A DNA stretch of 64,000 bases from Clavelina lepadiformis (GCF_947623445.1 NC_135248.1:3906977-3970976); one strand, 5' to 3'; shown: positions 38,010 through 50,134, counted from the first letter of the stretch. Program-made: numbers and translations. Notes: generated by a model not told the origin, from the sequence alone.

Positions 38010-38539
38010 GAATGAGTGAATATTAGCTTTCTAGTTTACATCAATTTAGCCTTTTTTAAAATTTACCAACTAAGCAACCCAGTTAAATGTAAAATGTCAC
38101 ACGCAATATACCATATTTTATGTAAACCCCAATGTAATTATTCAATCGTATTTTGACTTTTTTTTTACTCATTTCATACAACATTATAGTAGTATTCAGA
38201 AAACTTATCAACACAAAAGCTATAAATTGGTAGCATTTGAAAATACTGTTATTTGTGTAGATTGTATGTTGTGTTAGTAGTTCAAACAAACTACATAACT
38301 TTAATGTTTCATAAACACGCAGTTCCACTACTCATGTTTTGATTAAGTTATCAATTATATATGTAATAAACCCACTATTGAGATTGCAACAATAAAAATT
38401 TGCATCGATTCATGCTGTTGATCATCTGCAACTTTTACCTGAATTGATAAGCATTGATTTGAAAGGCCGATATCGGACATTGTGTTCGACTCTAGCAACA
38501 GAACAGCTTTGCATCACTCAATCCAGTAAAAGCAAAATC

Positions 38540-38611
38540 TGCTGTGACCTGGATTCGAACCAGGGTTGCCACGGCCACAACGTGGAGTACTAACCACTAT
38601 ACGATCACAGC
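38540..38611 (-). tRNA. tRNA-His-GTG: tRNA-His(GTG), pair 39
   Basis: Reference sequence. Confidence 0.95.
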
Positions 38612-38619
38612 TGGATAAG

Positions 38620-38691
38620 TAGCAGAGGATGGTTTCGATCCTTCGACCTCTGGGTTATGGGCCCAGCACGCTTCCGCTGCGCCACTCTGCT
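38620..38691 (-). tRNA. tRNA-iMet-CAT: tRNA-iMet(CAT), pair 39
   Basis: A51 variant. Confidence 0.85.
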
Positions 38692-39229
38692 GAATGAGTC
38701 AATATTAGCTTTCTAGTTTACATCAATTTTACCCTTTTTTAAAATTTACCAACTAAGCAACCCAGTTAAATGTAGAATGTCACACGCAATATAACATATT
38801 GATGTAAACCCCAATGTAATTTTTCAATCGTATTTTGACCTTTTTGTTACTCAGTTCATACAACATTATAGTAGTATTCAGAAAACTTATCAATACAAAA
38901 GCTATAAATTGGTAGGATTTAAAAATAGTGTTATTTGTGTAGATTGTATGTTGTGTTAGTAGTTCAAACAAACTACATAAATACATAACTTTAATGTTTT
39001 ATAAACACGCAATTCCACTACTCATGTTTTGATTAAATTATCAATTATATATGTAATAAACCCACTATTGAGATTGCGACAATAAAAATTTGCATCGATT
39101 CATGCTGTTGATCATCTGCAACTTTTACCTGAATTGATAAGCATTGATTTGAAAGGCCGATATCTGACATTGTGTTCGACTCTAGCAACAGAACAGCTTT
39201 GCATCACTCAATCCAGTAAAAGCAAAATC

Positions 39230-39301
39230 TGCTGTGACCTGGATTCGAACCAGGGTTGCCACGGCCACAACGTGGAGTACTAACCACTATACGATCACAG
39301 C
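39230..39301 (-). tRNA. tRNA-His-GTG: tRNA-His(GTG), pair 40
   Basis: Reference sequence; start of a 1,372-bp direct repeat. Confidence 0.95.
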
Positions 39302-39309
39302 TGGATAAG

Positions 39310-39381
39310 TAGCAGAGGATGGTTTCGATCCTTCGACCTCTGGGTTATGGGCCCAGCACGCTTCCGCTGCGCCACTCTGCT
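39310..39381 (-). tRNA. tRNA-iMet-CAT: tRNA-iMet(CAT), pair 40
   Basis: A51 variant. Confidence 0.85.
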
Positions 39382-39911
39382 GAATGAGTGAATATTAGCT
39401 TTCTAGTTTACATCAATTTAGCCTTTTTTAAAATTTACCAACTAAGCAACCCAGTTAAATGTAAATTGTCACACGCAATATACCATATTTTATGTAAATC
39501 CCAATGTAATTATTCAATCGTATTTTGACTTTTTTTTTACTCAGTTCATACAACATTATAGTAGTATTCAGAAAACTTATCAACACAAAAGCTATAAATT
39601 GGTAGCATTTGAAAATACTGTTATTTGTGTAGATTGTATGTTGTGTTAGTAGTTCAAACAAACTACATAACTTTAATGTTTCATAAACACGCAGTTCCAC
39701 TGCTCATGTTTTGATTAAGTTATCAATTATATATGTAATAAACCCACTATTGAGATTGCAACAATAAAAATTTGCATCGATTCATGCTGTTGATCATCTG
39801 CAACTTTTACCTGAATTGATAAGCATTGATTTGAAAGGCCGATATCGGACATTGTGTTCGACTCTAGCAACAGAACAGCTTTGCATCACTCAATCCAGTA
39901 AAAGCAAAATC

Positions 39912-39983
39912 TGCTGTGACCTGGATTCGAACCAGGGTTGCCACGGCCACAACGTGGAGTACTAACCACTATACGATCACAGC
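39912..39983 (-). tRNA. tRNA-His-GTG: tRNA-His(GTG), pair 41
   Basis: Reference sequence. Confidence 0.95.
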
Positions 39984-39991
39984 TGGATAAG

Positions 39992-40063
39992 TAGCAGAGG
40001 ATGGTTTCGATCCTTCGACCTCTGGGTTATGGGCCCAGCACGCTTCCGCTGCGCCACTCTGCT
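39992..40063 (-). tRNA. tRNA-iMet-CAT: tRNA-iMet(CAT), pair 41
   Basis: A51 variant. Confidence 0.85.
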
Positions 40064-40601
40064 GAATGAGTGAATATTAGCTTTCTAGTTTACATCAATT
40101 TTACCCTTTTTTAAAATTTACCAACTAAGCAACCCAGTTAAATGTAGAATGTCACACGCAATATAACATATTGATGTAAACCCCAATGTAATTTTTCAAT
40201 CGTATTTTGTCCTTTTAGTTACTCAGTTCATACAACATTATAGTAGTATTCAGAAAACTTATCAACACAAAAGCTATAAATTGGTAGCATTTGAAAATGC
40301 TGTTATTTGTGTAGATTGTATGTTGTGTTAGTAGTTCAAACAAACTACATAAATACATAACTTTAATGTTTTATAAACACGCAATTCCACTACTCATTTT
40401 TTGATTAAATTATCAATTATATATGTAATAAACCCACTATTGAGATTGCGACAATAAAAATTTGCATCGATTCATGCTGTTGATCATCTGCAACTTTTAC
40501 CTGAATTGATAAGCATTGATTTGAAAGGCCGATATCTGACATTGTGTTCGACTCTAGCAACAGAACAGCTTTGCATCACTCAATCCAGTAAAAGCAAAAT
40601 C

Positions 40602-40673
40602 TGCTGTGACCTGGATTCGAACCAGGGTTGCCACGGCCACAACGTGGAGTACTAACCACTATACGATCACAGC
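40602..40673 (-). tRNA. tRNA-His-GTG: tRNA-His(GTG), pair 42
   Basis: Reference sequence; 1,372-bp copy of pair 40. Confidence 0.95.
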
Positions 40674-40681
40674 TGGATAAG

Positions 40682-40753
40682 TAGCAGAGGATGGTTTCGA
40701 TCCTTCGACCTCTGGGTTATGGGCCCAGCACGCTTCCGCTGCGCCACTCTGCT
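40682..40753 (-). tRNA. tRNA-iMet-CAT: tRNA-iMet(CAT), pair 42
   Basis: A51 variant. Confidence 0.85.
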
Positions 40754-41283
40754 GAATGAGTGAATATTAGCTTTCTAGTTTACATCAATTTAGCCTTTTT
40801 TAAAATTTACCAACTAAGCAACCCAGTTAAATGTAAATTGTCACACGCAATATACCATATTTTATGTAAATCCCAATGTAATTATTCAATCGTATTTTGA
40901 CTTTTTTTTTACTCAGTTCATACAACATTATAGTAGTATTCAGAAAACTTATCAACACAAAAGCTATAAATTGGTAGCATTTGAAAATACTGTTATTTGT
41001 GTAGATTGTATGTTGTGTTAGTAGTTCAAACAAACTACATAACTTTAATGTTTCATAAACACGCAGTTCCACTGCTCATGTTTTGATTAAGTTATCAATT
41101 ATATATGTAATAAACCCACTATTGAGATTGCAACAATAAAAATTTGCATCGATTCATGCTGTTGATCATCTGCAACTTTTACCTGAATTGATAAGCATTG
41201 ATTTGAAAGGCCGATATCGGACATTGTGTTCGACTCTAGCAACAGAACAGCTTTGCATCACTCAATCCAGTAAAAGCAAAATC

Positions 41284-41355
41284 TGCTGTGACCTGGATTC
41301 GAACCAGGGTTGCCACGGCCACAACGTGGAGTACTAACCACTATACGATCACAGC
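41284..41355 (-). tRNA. tRNA-His-GTG: tRNA-His(GTG), pair 43
   Basis: Reference sequence; 1,372-bp copy of pair 41. Confidence 0.95.
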
Positions 41356-41363
41356 TGGATAAG

Positions 41364-41435
41364 TAGCAGAGGATGGTTTCGATCCTTCGACCTCTGGGTT
41401 ATGGGCCCAGCACGCTTCCGCTGCGCCACTCTGCT
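41364..41435 (-). tRNA. tRNA-iMet-CAT: tRNA-iMet(CAT), pair 43
   Basis: A51 variant. Confidence 0.85.
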
Positions 41436-41974
41436 GAATGAGTCAATATTAGCTTTCTAGTTTACATCAATTTTACCCTTTTTTAAAATTTACCAACTAA
41501 GCAACCCAGTTAAATGTAGAATGTCACACGCAATATAACATATTTTATGTAAACTCCAATGTAATTTTTCAATCGTATTTTGACCTTTTTGTTACTCAGT
41601 TCATACAACATTATAGTAGTATTCAGAAAACTTATCAACACAAAAGCTATAAATTGGTAGCATTTGAAAATACTGTTATATGTGTAGATTGTATGTTGTG
41701 TTAGTAGTTCAAACAAACTACATAAATACATAACTTTAATGTTTCATAAACACGCAGTTCCACTACTCATGTTTTGATTAAGTTATCAATTATATATGTA
41801 ATAAACCCACTATTGAGATTGCGACAATAAAAATTTGCATCGATTCATGCTGTTGATCATCTGCAACTTTTACCTTAATTGATAAGCATTGATTTGAAAG
41901 GCCGATATCGGACATTGTGTTCGACTCTAGCAACAGAACAGCTTTGCATCACTCAATCCAGTAAAAGCAAAATC

Positions 41975-42046
41975 TGCTGTGACCTGGATTCGAACCAGGG
42001 TTGCCACGGCCACAACGTGGAGTACTAACCACTATACGATCACAGC
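41975..42046 (-). tRNA. tRNA-His-GTG: tRNA-His(GTG), pair 44
   Basis: Reference sequence; last pair before the piggyBac insertion. Confidence 0.95.
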
Positions 42047-42054
42047 TGGATAAG

Positions 42055-42126
42055 TAGCAGAGGATGGTTTCGATCCTTCGACCTCTGGGTTATGGGCCCA
42101 GCACGCTTCCGCTGCGCCACTCTGCT
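42055..42126 (-). tRNA. tRNA-iMet-CAT: tRNA-iMet(CAT), pair 44
   Basis: A51 variant. Confidence 0.85.
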
Positions 42127-42416
42127 GAATGAGTGAATATTAGCTTTCTAGTTTACATCAATTTAGCCTTTTTTAAAATTTACCAACTAAGCAACCCAGT
42201 TAAATGTAGAATGTCACACGCAATATAACATATTGATGTAAACCCCAATGTAATTTTTCAATCGTATTTTGACCTTTTGGTTACTCAGTTCATACAACAT
42301 TATAGTAGTATTCAGAAAACTTATCAATACAAAAGCTATAAATTGGTAGCATTTAAAAATACTGTTCTTTGTTGAGATTGTATGTTGTGTTAGTAGTTCA
42401 AACAAACTACATAACT

Positions 42417-42420
42417 TTAA
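42417..42420. repeat. TTAA target-site duplication, left
   Basis: Undisrupted units read 'aactttaatgtttc' here, so one TTAA was duplicated on insertion. Confidence 0.95.
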
Positions 42421-43731
42421 CACTAGAACGGCCGAGGTGTCGAAATCGACACTTTTTGAATTTTGATGTATATTTTTTTTTAGTAAAAGCAGTTGCAACG
42501 ATATAAAATTTTCAGTAGCTTCCTAACTTTCTTGAAAGAGTATGTATAAGTAATATTTACCGAAATTTGATTTTCGATTTATTTTTTACAACCTGTTATA
42601 CCTTCAACGGCCGAGGTGTCGAAATCGACACCAAGATGGTTTTAGAGGTCCAGTAAACTACAACATTTTTTTACTTCGCACGATTGCACTTGCAACTAAC
42701 ATATACTTGAGATTAGCCCAGTTTTATCTTTTCAAGTGATTGTTTATCTAATTTAGATACAGCTTTTACGGAGAGTTTATGATATCCTAAACGTACTTTG
42801 TCCATGTACATTTGCACAATACAAACTCGCTTTGCTTTGCAGCGAAGGCGAACTGTAAAATTCACACGACAGTTTTTGTGCAACGTATGGATTGTATGCC
42901 ATACGCTATTAGCAGAGCTAGGCTATAAACTGTAGTGTAGGCCAAAACAAAACAAGGTAGGCGTGGACGTTTTCGACCAAACGGCGAGAAAATACACAAC
43001 TCATGCATCAAGTAGACGATGACCTTTGGCTGTTAGGACAAAACTACTGTACATAGTAGAGCTAAATTCCTGGATTCTGCACAGAAAATGTTTCGGTAGC
43101 AAAATCGGCCGACGAAGCTTCATACTCCAGCTTACGGAGGGGTTGACGGATGCTTACGCGGTGAAGCGGAAGCAGGTGGTCCAAAGAGAAGTGAACCCAG
43201 CGCAGAGAAGAACATCTGGAAAGCGAAGGAAATGTGCGGAAGAAAGTCGTAAAATTATATAATTACAGTTTAAGTCACTGCAACAGGCCAACTTGCGGAT
43301 TGTGTGGTAACGGCGACTGGAAACTTACACAATGCAAAAACTGCACGACGTAAATAGATCAACATGGGTCCTGCTGTAAACTCTAAAGACTTATCACATT
43401 GTGTGTGGGAAACATATGAGCTTTTTCTGCAATAGTTAGCGTTTTGTTAAGATACCTACCATCAGAATAATGATTGTTTATGTTTCAACTGATAAATATT
43501 GTTTTTTTTTCGTTTCTTACAAATGTGTGCAACGTCATCAAAGGTCGAATTGCGGTAGATATGTTAGTTTTTGTTTCTACTGAACAAGCAAAATACATCC
43601 TAAATTCATTACGGAAGTATTTAGTTTTGAGTTTTTCGCTAAATTAAATCAAAAAGTACATTTTTAAGGATGGTGTCGTTTTCGACACCATCGGCCGTTA
43701 GAGGTAAACTTGTTTTCCGGCCGTTCTAGTG
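42421..43731 (+). mobile_element. Non-autonomous piggyBac-superfamily element
   Basis: 1,311 bp, flanked by TTAA at 42417-42420 and 43732-43735. Ends are inverted repeats CACTAGAACGGCC and GGCCGTTCTAGTG. TTAA duplication and a CxCTAG-type start are piggyBac hallmarks. Subterminal repeats: a 25-base motif (acggccgaggtgtcg...) at 42428-42452 and 42607-42631, each holding the palindrome GTGTCGAAATCGACAC, with a related palindrome at 43672-43689. The interior keeps only the C-terminal part of a transposase. It interrupts one array spacer and appears once. Confidence 0.95.
42950..43353 (+). pseudogene. piggyBac transposase, C-terminal remnant
   Basis: From 42960 the frame reads GVDVFDQ, the motif carrying the third catalytic Asp of piggyBac transposases (D447 in the moth enzyme), then YTTHASSRR, a TGA at 43020 where family members have Trp, and LNSWILHRKC with a following helical stretch up to a TAA at 43260. 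A cysteine-rich piece (C-x4-C-x2-C ... C-x2-C, 43276-43350) in another frame matches the family's C-terminal zinc domain. The N-terminus and first two catalytic residues are absent from the element, so it cannot encode an active enzyme. Confidence 0.85.
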
Positions 43732-43735
43732 TTAA
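43732..43735. repeat. TTAA target-site duplication, right
   Basis: Right partner of the TTAA at 42417. Confidence 0.95.
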
Positions 43736-43972
43736 TGTTTCATAAACACGCAGTTCCACTATACTCATGTTTTGATTAAGTTATCAATTATATATGTAAT
43801 AAACCCACTATTGAGATTGCGACAATAAAAATTTGCATCGATTCATGCTGTTGATCATCTGCAACTTTTACCTGAATTGATAAGCATTGATTTGAAAGGC
43901 CGATATCGGACATTGTTTTCGACTCTAGCAACAGAACAGCTTTGCATCACTCAATCCAGTAAAAGCAAAATC

Positions 43973-44044
43973 TGCTGTGACCTGGATTCGAACCAGGGTT
44001 GCCACGGCCACAACGTGGAGTACTAACCACTATACGATCACAGC
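43973..44044 (-). tRNA. tRNA-His-GTG: tRNA-His(GTG), pair 45
   Basis: Reference sequence. Confidence 0.95.
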
Positions 44045-44052
44045 TGGATAAG

Positions 44053-44124
44053 TAGCAGAGGATGGTTTCGATCCATCGACCTCTGGGTTATGGGCCGAGC
44101 ACGCTTCCGCTGCGCCACTCTGCT
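44053..44124 (-). tRNA. tRNA-iMet-CAT: tRNA-iMet(CAT), pair 45
   Basis: G29 to C, breaking one of the three initiator G:C pairs. Confidence 0.8.
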
Positions 44125-45185
44125 GAATGAGTGAATATTAGCTTTCTAGTTTACATCAATTTTACCCTTTTTTAAAATTTACCAACTAAGCAACCCAGTT
44201 AAATGTAGAATGTCACACGCAATATAACATATTGATGTAAACCCCAATGTAATTTTTCTATCGTATTTTGTCCTTTTTGTTACTCAGTTCATACAACATT
44301 ATAGTAGTATTCAGAAAACTTATCAACACAAAAGCTATAAATTGGTAGCATTTGAAAATACTGTTATTTGTTGAGATTGTGTGTTGTGTTAGTAGTTCAA
44401 ACAAACTACATAAATACATAAATACATAACTTTAATGTTTCATAAACACGCAGTTCCACTACTCATGTTTTGATTAAATTATCAATTATATATGTAATAA
44501 ACCCATTATTGAAATTGCGACAATAAAAATTTGCATCGATTCATGCTGTTGATCATCTGCAACTTTTACCTGAATTGATAAGCATTGATTTGAAAGGCCG
44601 ATATCGGACATTGTGTTCGACTCTAGCAACAGAACAGCTTTGCATCACTCAATCCAGGAAAAGCAAAATCAACTAAGATTTACCAACTAAGCAACCCAGT
44701 TAAATGTAGAATGTCACACGCAATATAACATATTGATGTAAACCCCAATGTTTCAATTATTTCCAATGTTTTCAATTATTCAATCGTATTTTGACCTTTT
44801 TGTTACTCAGTTCATACAACATTATAGTAGTATTCAGAAAACTTATCAACACAAAAGCTATAAATTGGTAGCATTTGAAAATACTGTTATTTGTGTAGAT
44901 TGTATGTTGTGTTAGTAGTTCAAACAAACTACATAAATACATAACTTTAATATTTTATAAACACGCAGTTCCACTACTCATGTTTTGATTAAATTATCAA
45001 TTATATATGTAATAAACCCACTATTGAGATTGCGACAATAAAAATTTGCATCGATTCATGCTGTTGATCATCTGCAACTTTTACCTGAATTGATAAGCAT
45101 TGATTTGAAAGGCCGATATCGGACATTGTGTTCGACTCTAGCAACAGAACAGCTTTGCATCACTCAATCCAGTAAAAGCAAAATC

Positions 45186-45257
45186 TGCTGTGACCTGGAT
45201 TCGAACCAGGGTTGCCACGGCCACAACGTGGAGTACTAACCACTATACGATCACAGC
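45186..45257 (-). tRNA. tRNA-His-GTG: tRNA-His(GTG), pair 46
   Basis: Reference sequence. Confidence 0.95.
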
Positions 45258-45265
45258 TGGATAAG

Positions 45266-45337
45266 TAGCAGAGGATGGTTTCGATCCTTCGACCTCTGGG
45301 TTATGGGCCCAGCACGCTTCCGCTGCGCCACTCTGCT
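45266..45337 (-). tRNA. tRNA-iMet-CAT: tRNA-iMet(CAT), pair 46
   Basis: A51 variant. Confidence 0.85.
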
Positions 45338-45869
45338 GAATGAGTGAATATTAGCTTTCTAGTTTACATCAATTTAGCCTTTTTTTAAATTTACCAACTA
45401 AGCAACCCAGTTAAATGTAGAATGTCACACGCAATATAACATATTCTATGTAAACTCCAATGTAATTTTTCAATCGTATTTTGACCTTTTTGTTACTCAG
45501 TTCATACAACATTATAGTAGTATTCAGAAAACTTATCAACACAAAAGCTATAAATTGGTAGCATTTGAAAATACTGTTATTTGTGTAGATTGTATGTTGT
45601 GTTAGTAGTTCAAACAAACTACATAACTTTAATGTTTCATAAACACGCAGTTCCACTATACTCATGTTTTGATTAAGTTATCAATTATATATGTAATAAA
45701 CCCACTATTGAGATTGCGACAATAAAAATTTGCATCGATTGATGCTGTTGATCATTTGCAACTTTTAGCTGAATTGATAAGCATTGATTTGAAAGGCCGA
45801 TATCTGACATTGTGTTCGACTCTAGCAACAGAACAGCTTTGCATCACTCAATCCAGTAAAAGCAAAATC

Positions 45870-45941
45870 TGCTGTGACCTGGATTCGAACCAGGGTTGCC
45901 ACGGCCACAACGTGGAGTACTAACCACTATACGATCATAGC
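45870..45941 (-). tRNA. tRNA-His-GTG: tRNA-His(GTG), pair 47
   Basis: G4 to A (acceptor 4:69 mismatch). Confidence 0.85.
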
Positions 45942-45949
45942 TGGATAAG

Positions 45950-46021
45950 TAGCAGAGGATGGTTTCGATCCATCGACCTCTGGGTTATGGGCCCAGCACG
46001 CTTCCGCTGCGCCACTCTGCT
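45950..46021 (-). tRNA. tRNA-iMet-CAT: tRNA-iMet(CAT), pair 47
   Basis: Reference sequence. Confidence 0.95.
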
Positions 46022-46559
46022 GAATGAGTGAATATTAGCTTTCTAGTTTACATCAATTTTACCCTTTTTTAAAATTTACCAACTAAGCAACCCAGTTAAA
46101 TGTAGAATGTCACACGCAATATAACATATTGATGTAAACCCCAATGTAATTTTTCAATCGTATTTTGTCCTTTTTGTTACTCAGTTCATACAACATTATA
46201 GTAGTATTCAGAAAACTTATCAACACAAAAGCTATAAATTGGTAGCATTTGAAAATACTGTTATTTGTGTAGATTGTATGTTGTGTTAGTAGTTCAAACA
46301 AACTACATAAATACATAACTTTAATGTTTTATAAACACGCAGTTCCACTACTCATGTTTTGATTAAATTATCAATTATATATGTAATAAACCCACTATTG
46401 AGATTGCGACAATAAAAATTTGCATCGATTCATGCTGTTTATCATCTGCAACTTTTACCTGAATTGTTAAGCATTGATTTGAAAGGCCGATATCGGACAT
46501 TGTGTTCGACTCTAGCAACAGAACAGCTTTGCATCACTCAATCCAGTAAAAGCAAAATC

Positions 46560-46631
46560 TGCTGTGACCTGGATTCGAACCAGGGTTGCCACGGCCACAA
46601 CGTGGAGTACTAACCACTATACGATCACAGC
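46560..46631 (-). tRNA. tRNA-His-GTG: tRNA-His(GTG), pair 48
   Basis: Reference sequence. Confidence 0.95.
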
Positions 46632-46639
46632 TGGATAAG

Positions 46640-46711
46640 TAGCAGAGGATGGTTTCGATCCTTCGACCTCTGGGTTATGGGCCCAGCACGCTTCCGCTGC
46701 GCCACTCTGCT
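46640..46711 (-). tRNA. tRNA-iMet-CAT: tRNA-iMet(CAT), pair 48
   Basis: A51 variant. Confidence 0.85.
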
Positions 46712-47241
46712 GAATGAGTGAATATTAGCTTTCTAGTTTACATCAATTTAGCCTTTTTTAAAATTTACCAACTAAGCAACCCAGTTAAATGTAAAATGTC
46801 ACACGCAATATACCATATTTTATGTAAACCCCAATGTAATTATTCAATCGTATTTTGACTTTTTTTTTACTCATTTCATACAACATTATAGTAGTATTCA
46901 GAAAACTTATCAACACAAAAGCTATAAATTGGTAGCATTTGAAAATACTGTTATTTGTGTAGATTGTATGTTGTGTTAGTAGTTCAAACAAACTACATAA
47001 CTTTAATGTTTCATAAACACGCAGTTCCACTACTCATGTTTTGATTAAGTTATCAATTATATATGTAATAAACCCACTATTGAGATTGCAACAATAAAAA
47101 TTTGCATCGATTCATGCTGTTGATCATCTGCAACTTTTACCTGAATTGATAAGCATTGATTTGAAAGGCCGATATCGGACATTGTGTTCGACTCTAGCAA
47201 CAGAACAGCTTTGCATCACTCAATCCAGTAAAAGCAAAATC

Positions 47242-47313
47242 TGCTGTGACCTGGATTCGAACCAGGGTTGCCACGGCCACAACGTGGAGTACTAACCACT
47301 ATACGATCACAGC
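47242..47313 (-). tRNA. tRNA-His-GTG: tRNA-His(GTG), pair 49
   Basis: Reference sequence. Confidence 0.95.
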
Positions 47314-47321
47314 TGGATAAG

Positions 47322-47393
47322 TAGCAGAGGATGGTTTCGATCCTTCGACCTCTGGGTTATGGGCCCAGCACGCTTCCGCTGCGCCACTCTGCT
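47322..47393 (-). tRNA. tRNA-iMet-CAT: tRNA-iMet(CAT), pair 49
   Basis: A51 variant. Confidence 0.85.
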
Positions 47394-47925
47394 GAATGAG
47401 TGAATATTAGCTTTCTAATTTACATCAATTTTACCCTTTTTTAAAATTTACCAACTAAGCAACCCAGTTAAATGTAGAATGTCACACGCAATATAACATA
47501 TTGATGTAAACCCCAATGTAATTTTTCAATCGTATTTTGACCTTTTTGTTACTCAGTTCATACAACATTATAGTAGTATTCAGAAAACTTATCAATACAA
47601 AAGCTATAAATTGGTAGCATTTAAAAATAGTGTTATTTGTGTAGATTGTATGTTGTGTTAGTAATTCAAACAAACTACATAACTTTAATGTTTCATAAAC
47701 ACGCAGTTCCACTATACTCATGTTTTGATTAAGTTATCAATTATATATGTAATAAACCCACTATTGAGATTGCGACAATAAAAATTTGCATCGATTCATG
47801 CTGTTGATCATCTGCAACTTTTACCTGAATTGATAAGCATTGATTTGAAAGGCCGATATCGGACATTGTGTTCGACTCTAGCAACAGAACAGCTTTGCAT
47901 CACTCAATCCAGTAAAAGCAAAATC

Positions 47926-47997
47926 TGCTGTGACCTGGATTCGAACCAGGGTTGCCACGGCCACAACGTGGAGTACTAACCACTATACGATCATAGC
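47926..47997 (-). tRNA. tRNA-His-GTG: tRNA-His(GTG), pair 50
   Basis: G4 to A, as pair 47. Confidence 0.85.
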
Positions 47998-48005
47998 TGG
48001 ATAAG

Positions 48006-48077
48006 TAGCAGAGGATGGTTTCGATCCATCGACCTCTGGGTTATGGGCCCAGCACGCTTCCGCTGCGCCACTCTGCT
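48006..48077 (-). tRNA. tRNA-iMet-CAT: tRNA-iMet(CAT), pair 50
   Basis: Reference sequence. Confidence 0.95.
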
Positions 48078-48615
48078 GAATGAGTGAATATTAGCTTTAT
48101 AGTTTACATCAATTTTACCCTTTTTTAAAATTTACCAACTAAGCAACCCAGTTAAATGTAGAATGTCACACGCAATATAACATATTGATGTAAACCCCAA
48201 TGTAATTTTTCAATCGTATTTTGTCCTTTTAGTTACTCAGTTCATACAACATTATAGTAGTATTCAGAAAACTTATCAACACAAAAGCTATAAATTGGTA
48301 GCATTTGAAAATGCTGTTATTTGTGTAGATTGTATGTTGTGTTAGTAGTTCAAACAAACTACATAAATACATAACTTTAATGTTTTATAAACACGCAATT
48401 CCACTACTCATGTTTTGATTAAATTATCAATTATATATGTAATAAACCCACTATTGAGATTGCGACAATAAAAATTTGCATCGATTCATGCTGTTGATCA
48501 TCTGCAACTTTTACCTGAATTGATAAGCATTGATTTGAAAGGCCGATATCTGACATTGTGTTCGACTCTAGCAACAGAACAGCTTTGCATCACTCAATCC
48601 AGTAAAAGCAAAATC

Positions 48616-48687
48616 TGCTGTGACCTGGATTCGAACCAGGGTTGCCACGGCCACAACGTGGAGTACTAACCACTATACGATCACAGC
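48616..48687 (-). tRNA. tRNA-His-GTG: tRNA-His(GTG), pair 51
   Basis: Reference sequence. Confidence 0.95.
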
Positions 48688-48695
48688 TGGATAAG

Positions 48696-48767
48696 TAGCA
48701 GAGGATGGTTTCGATCCTTCGACCTCTGGGTTATGGGCCCAGCACGCTTCCGCTGCGCCACTCTGCT
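48696..48767 (-). tRNA. tRNA-iMet-CAT: tRNA-iMet(CAT), pair 51
   Basis: A51 variant. Confidence 0.85.
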
Positions 48768-49297
48768 GAATGAGTGAATATTAGCTTTCTAGTTTACATC
48801 AATTTAGCCTTTTTTAAAATTTACCAACTAAGCAACCCAGTTAAATGTAAATTGTCACACGCAATATACCATATTTTATGTAAATCCCAATGTAATTATT
48901 CAATCGTATTTTGACTTTTTTTTTACTCAGTTCATACAACATTATAGTAGTATTCAGAAAACTTATCAACACAAAAGCTATAAATTGGTAGCATTTGAAA
49001 ATACTGTTATTTGTGTAGATTGTATGTTGTGTTAGTAGTTCAAACAAACTACATAACTTTAATGTTTCATAAACACGCAGTTCCACTGCTCATGTTTTGA
49101 TTAAGTTATCAATTATATATGTAATAAACCCACTATTGAGATTGCAACAATAAAAATTTGCATCGATTCATGCTGTTGATCATCTGCAACTTTTACCTGA
49201 ATTGATAAGCATTGATTTGAAAGGCCGATATCGGACATTGTGTTCGACTCTAGCAACAGAACAGCTTTGCATCACTCAATCCAGTAAAAGCAAAATC

Positions 49298-49369
49298 TGC
49301 TGTGACCTGGATTCGAACCAGGGTTGCCACGGCCACAACGTGGAGTACTAACCACTATACGATCACAGC
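49298..49369 (-). tRNA. tRNA-His-GTG: tRNA-His(GTG), pair 52
   Basis: Reference sequence. Confidence 0.95.
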
Positions 49370-49377
49370 TGGATAAG

Positions 49378-49449
49378 TAGCAGAGGATGGTTTCGATCCT
49401 TCGACCTCTGGGTTATGGGCCCAGCACGCTTCCGCTGCGCCACTCTGCT
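49378..49449 (-). tRNA. tRNA-iMet-CAT: tRNA-iMet(CAT), pair 52
   Basis: A51 variant. Confidence 0.85.
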
Positions 49450-49982
49450 GAATGAGTCAATATTAGCTTTCTAGTTTACATCAATTTTACCCTTTTTTAA
49501 AATTTACCAACTAAGCAACCCAGTTAAATGTAGAATGTCACACGCAATATAACATATTTTATGTAAACTCCAATGTAATTTTTCAATCGTATTTTGACCT
49601 TTTTGTTACTCAGTTCATACAACATTATAGTAGTATTCAGAAAACTTATCAACACAAAAGCTATAAATTGGTAGCATTTGAAAATACTGTTATTTGTTGA
49701 GATTGTATGTTGTGTTAGTAGTTCAAACAAACTACATAATTTTAATGTTTCATAAACACGCAGTTCCACTATACTCATGTTTTGATTAAGTTATCAATTA
49801 TATATGTAATAAACCCACTATTGAGATTGCGACAATAAAAATTTGCATCGATTCATGCTGTTGATCATCTGCAACTTTTACCTGAATTGATAAGCATTGA
49901 TTTGAAAGGCCGATATCGGACATTGTGTTCGACTCTAGCAACAGAACAGCTTTGCATCACTCAATCCAGTAAAAGCAAAATC

Positions 49983-50054
49983 TGCTGTGACCTGGATTCG
50001 AACCAGGGTTGCCACGGCCACAACGTGGAGTACTAACCACTATACGATCACAGC
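49983..50054 (-). tRNA. tRNA-His-GTG: tRNA-His(GTG), pair 53
   Basis: Reference sequence. Confidence 0.95.
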
Positions 50055-50062
50055 TGGATAAG

Positions 50063-50134
50063 TAGCAGAGGATGGTTTCGATCCTTCGACCTCTGGGTTA
50101 TGGGCCCAGCACGCTTCCGCTGCGCCACTCTGCT
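50063..50134 (-). tRNA. tRNA-iMet-CAT: tRNA-iMet(CAT), pair 53
   Basis: A51 variant. Confidence 0.85.

Larger units (their letters stand above)
3481..44680. repeat. tRNA-less units (26 copies)
   Basis: In these units 'aaagcaaaatc' runs straight into 'aactaagatttaccaacta', so both tRNAs and about 50 bp of their upstream flank are gone. The 7-base filler 'aactaag' copies nearby sequence, and all 26 copies share the junction, so one deletion was amplified. Junctions lie near 3481, 4651, 5821, 6991, 8161, 9331, 10533, 11725, 12894, 14063, 15231, 16401, 17571, 18774, 19981, 21184, 22375, 23544, 24751, 25954, 27151, 28320, 29523, 30698, 31890 and 44671. Several carry a local duplication of 'ttcaattatt/ccaatgttt', which helps make the 1,205-bp dimer. 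Confidence 0.95.
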
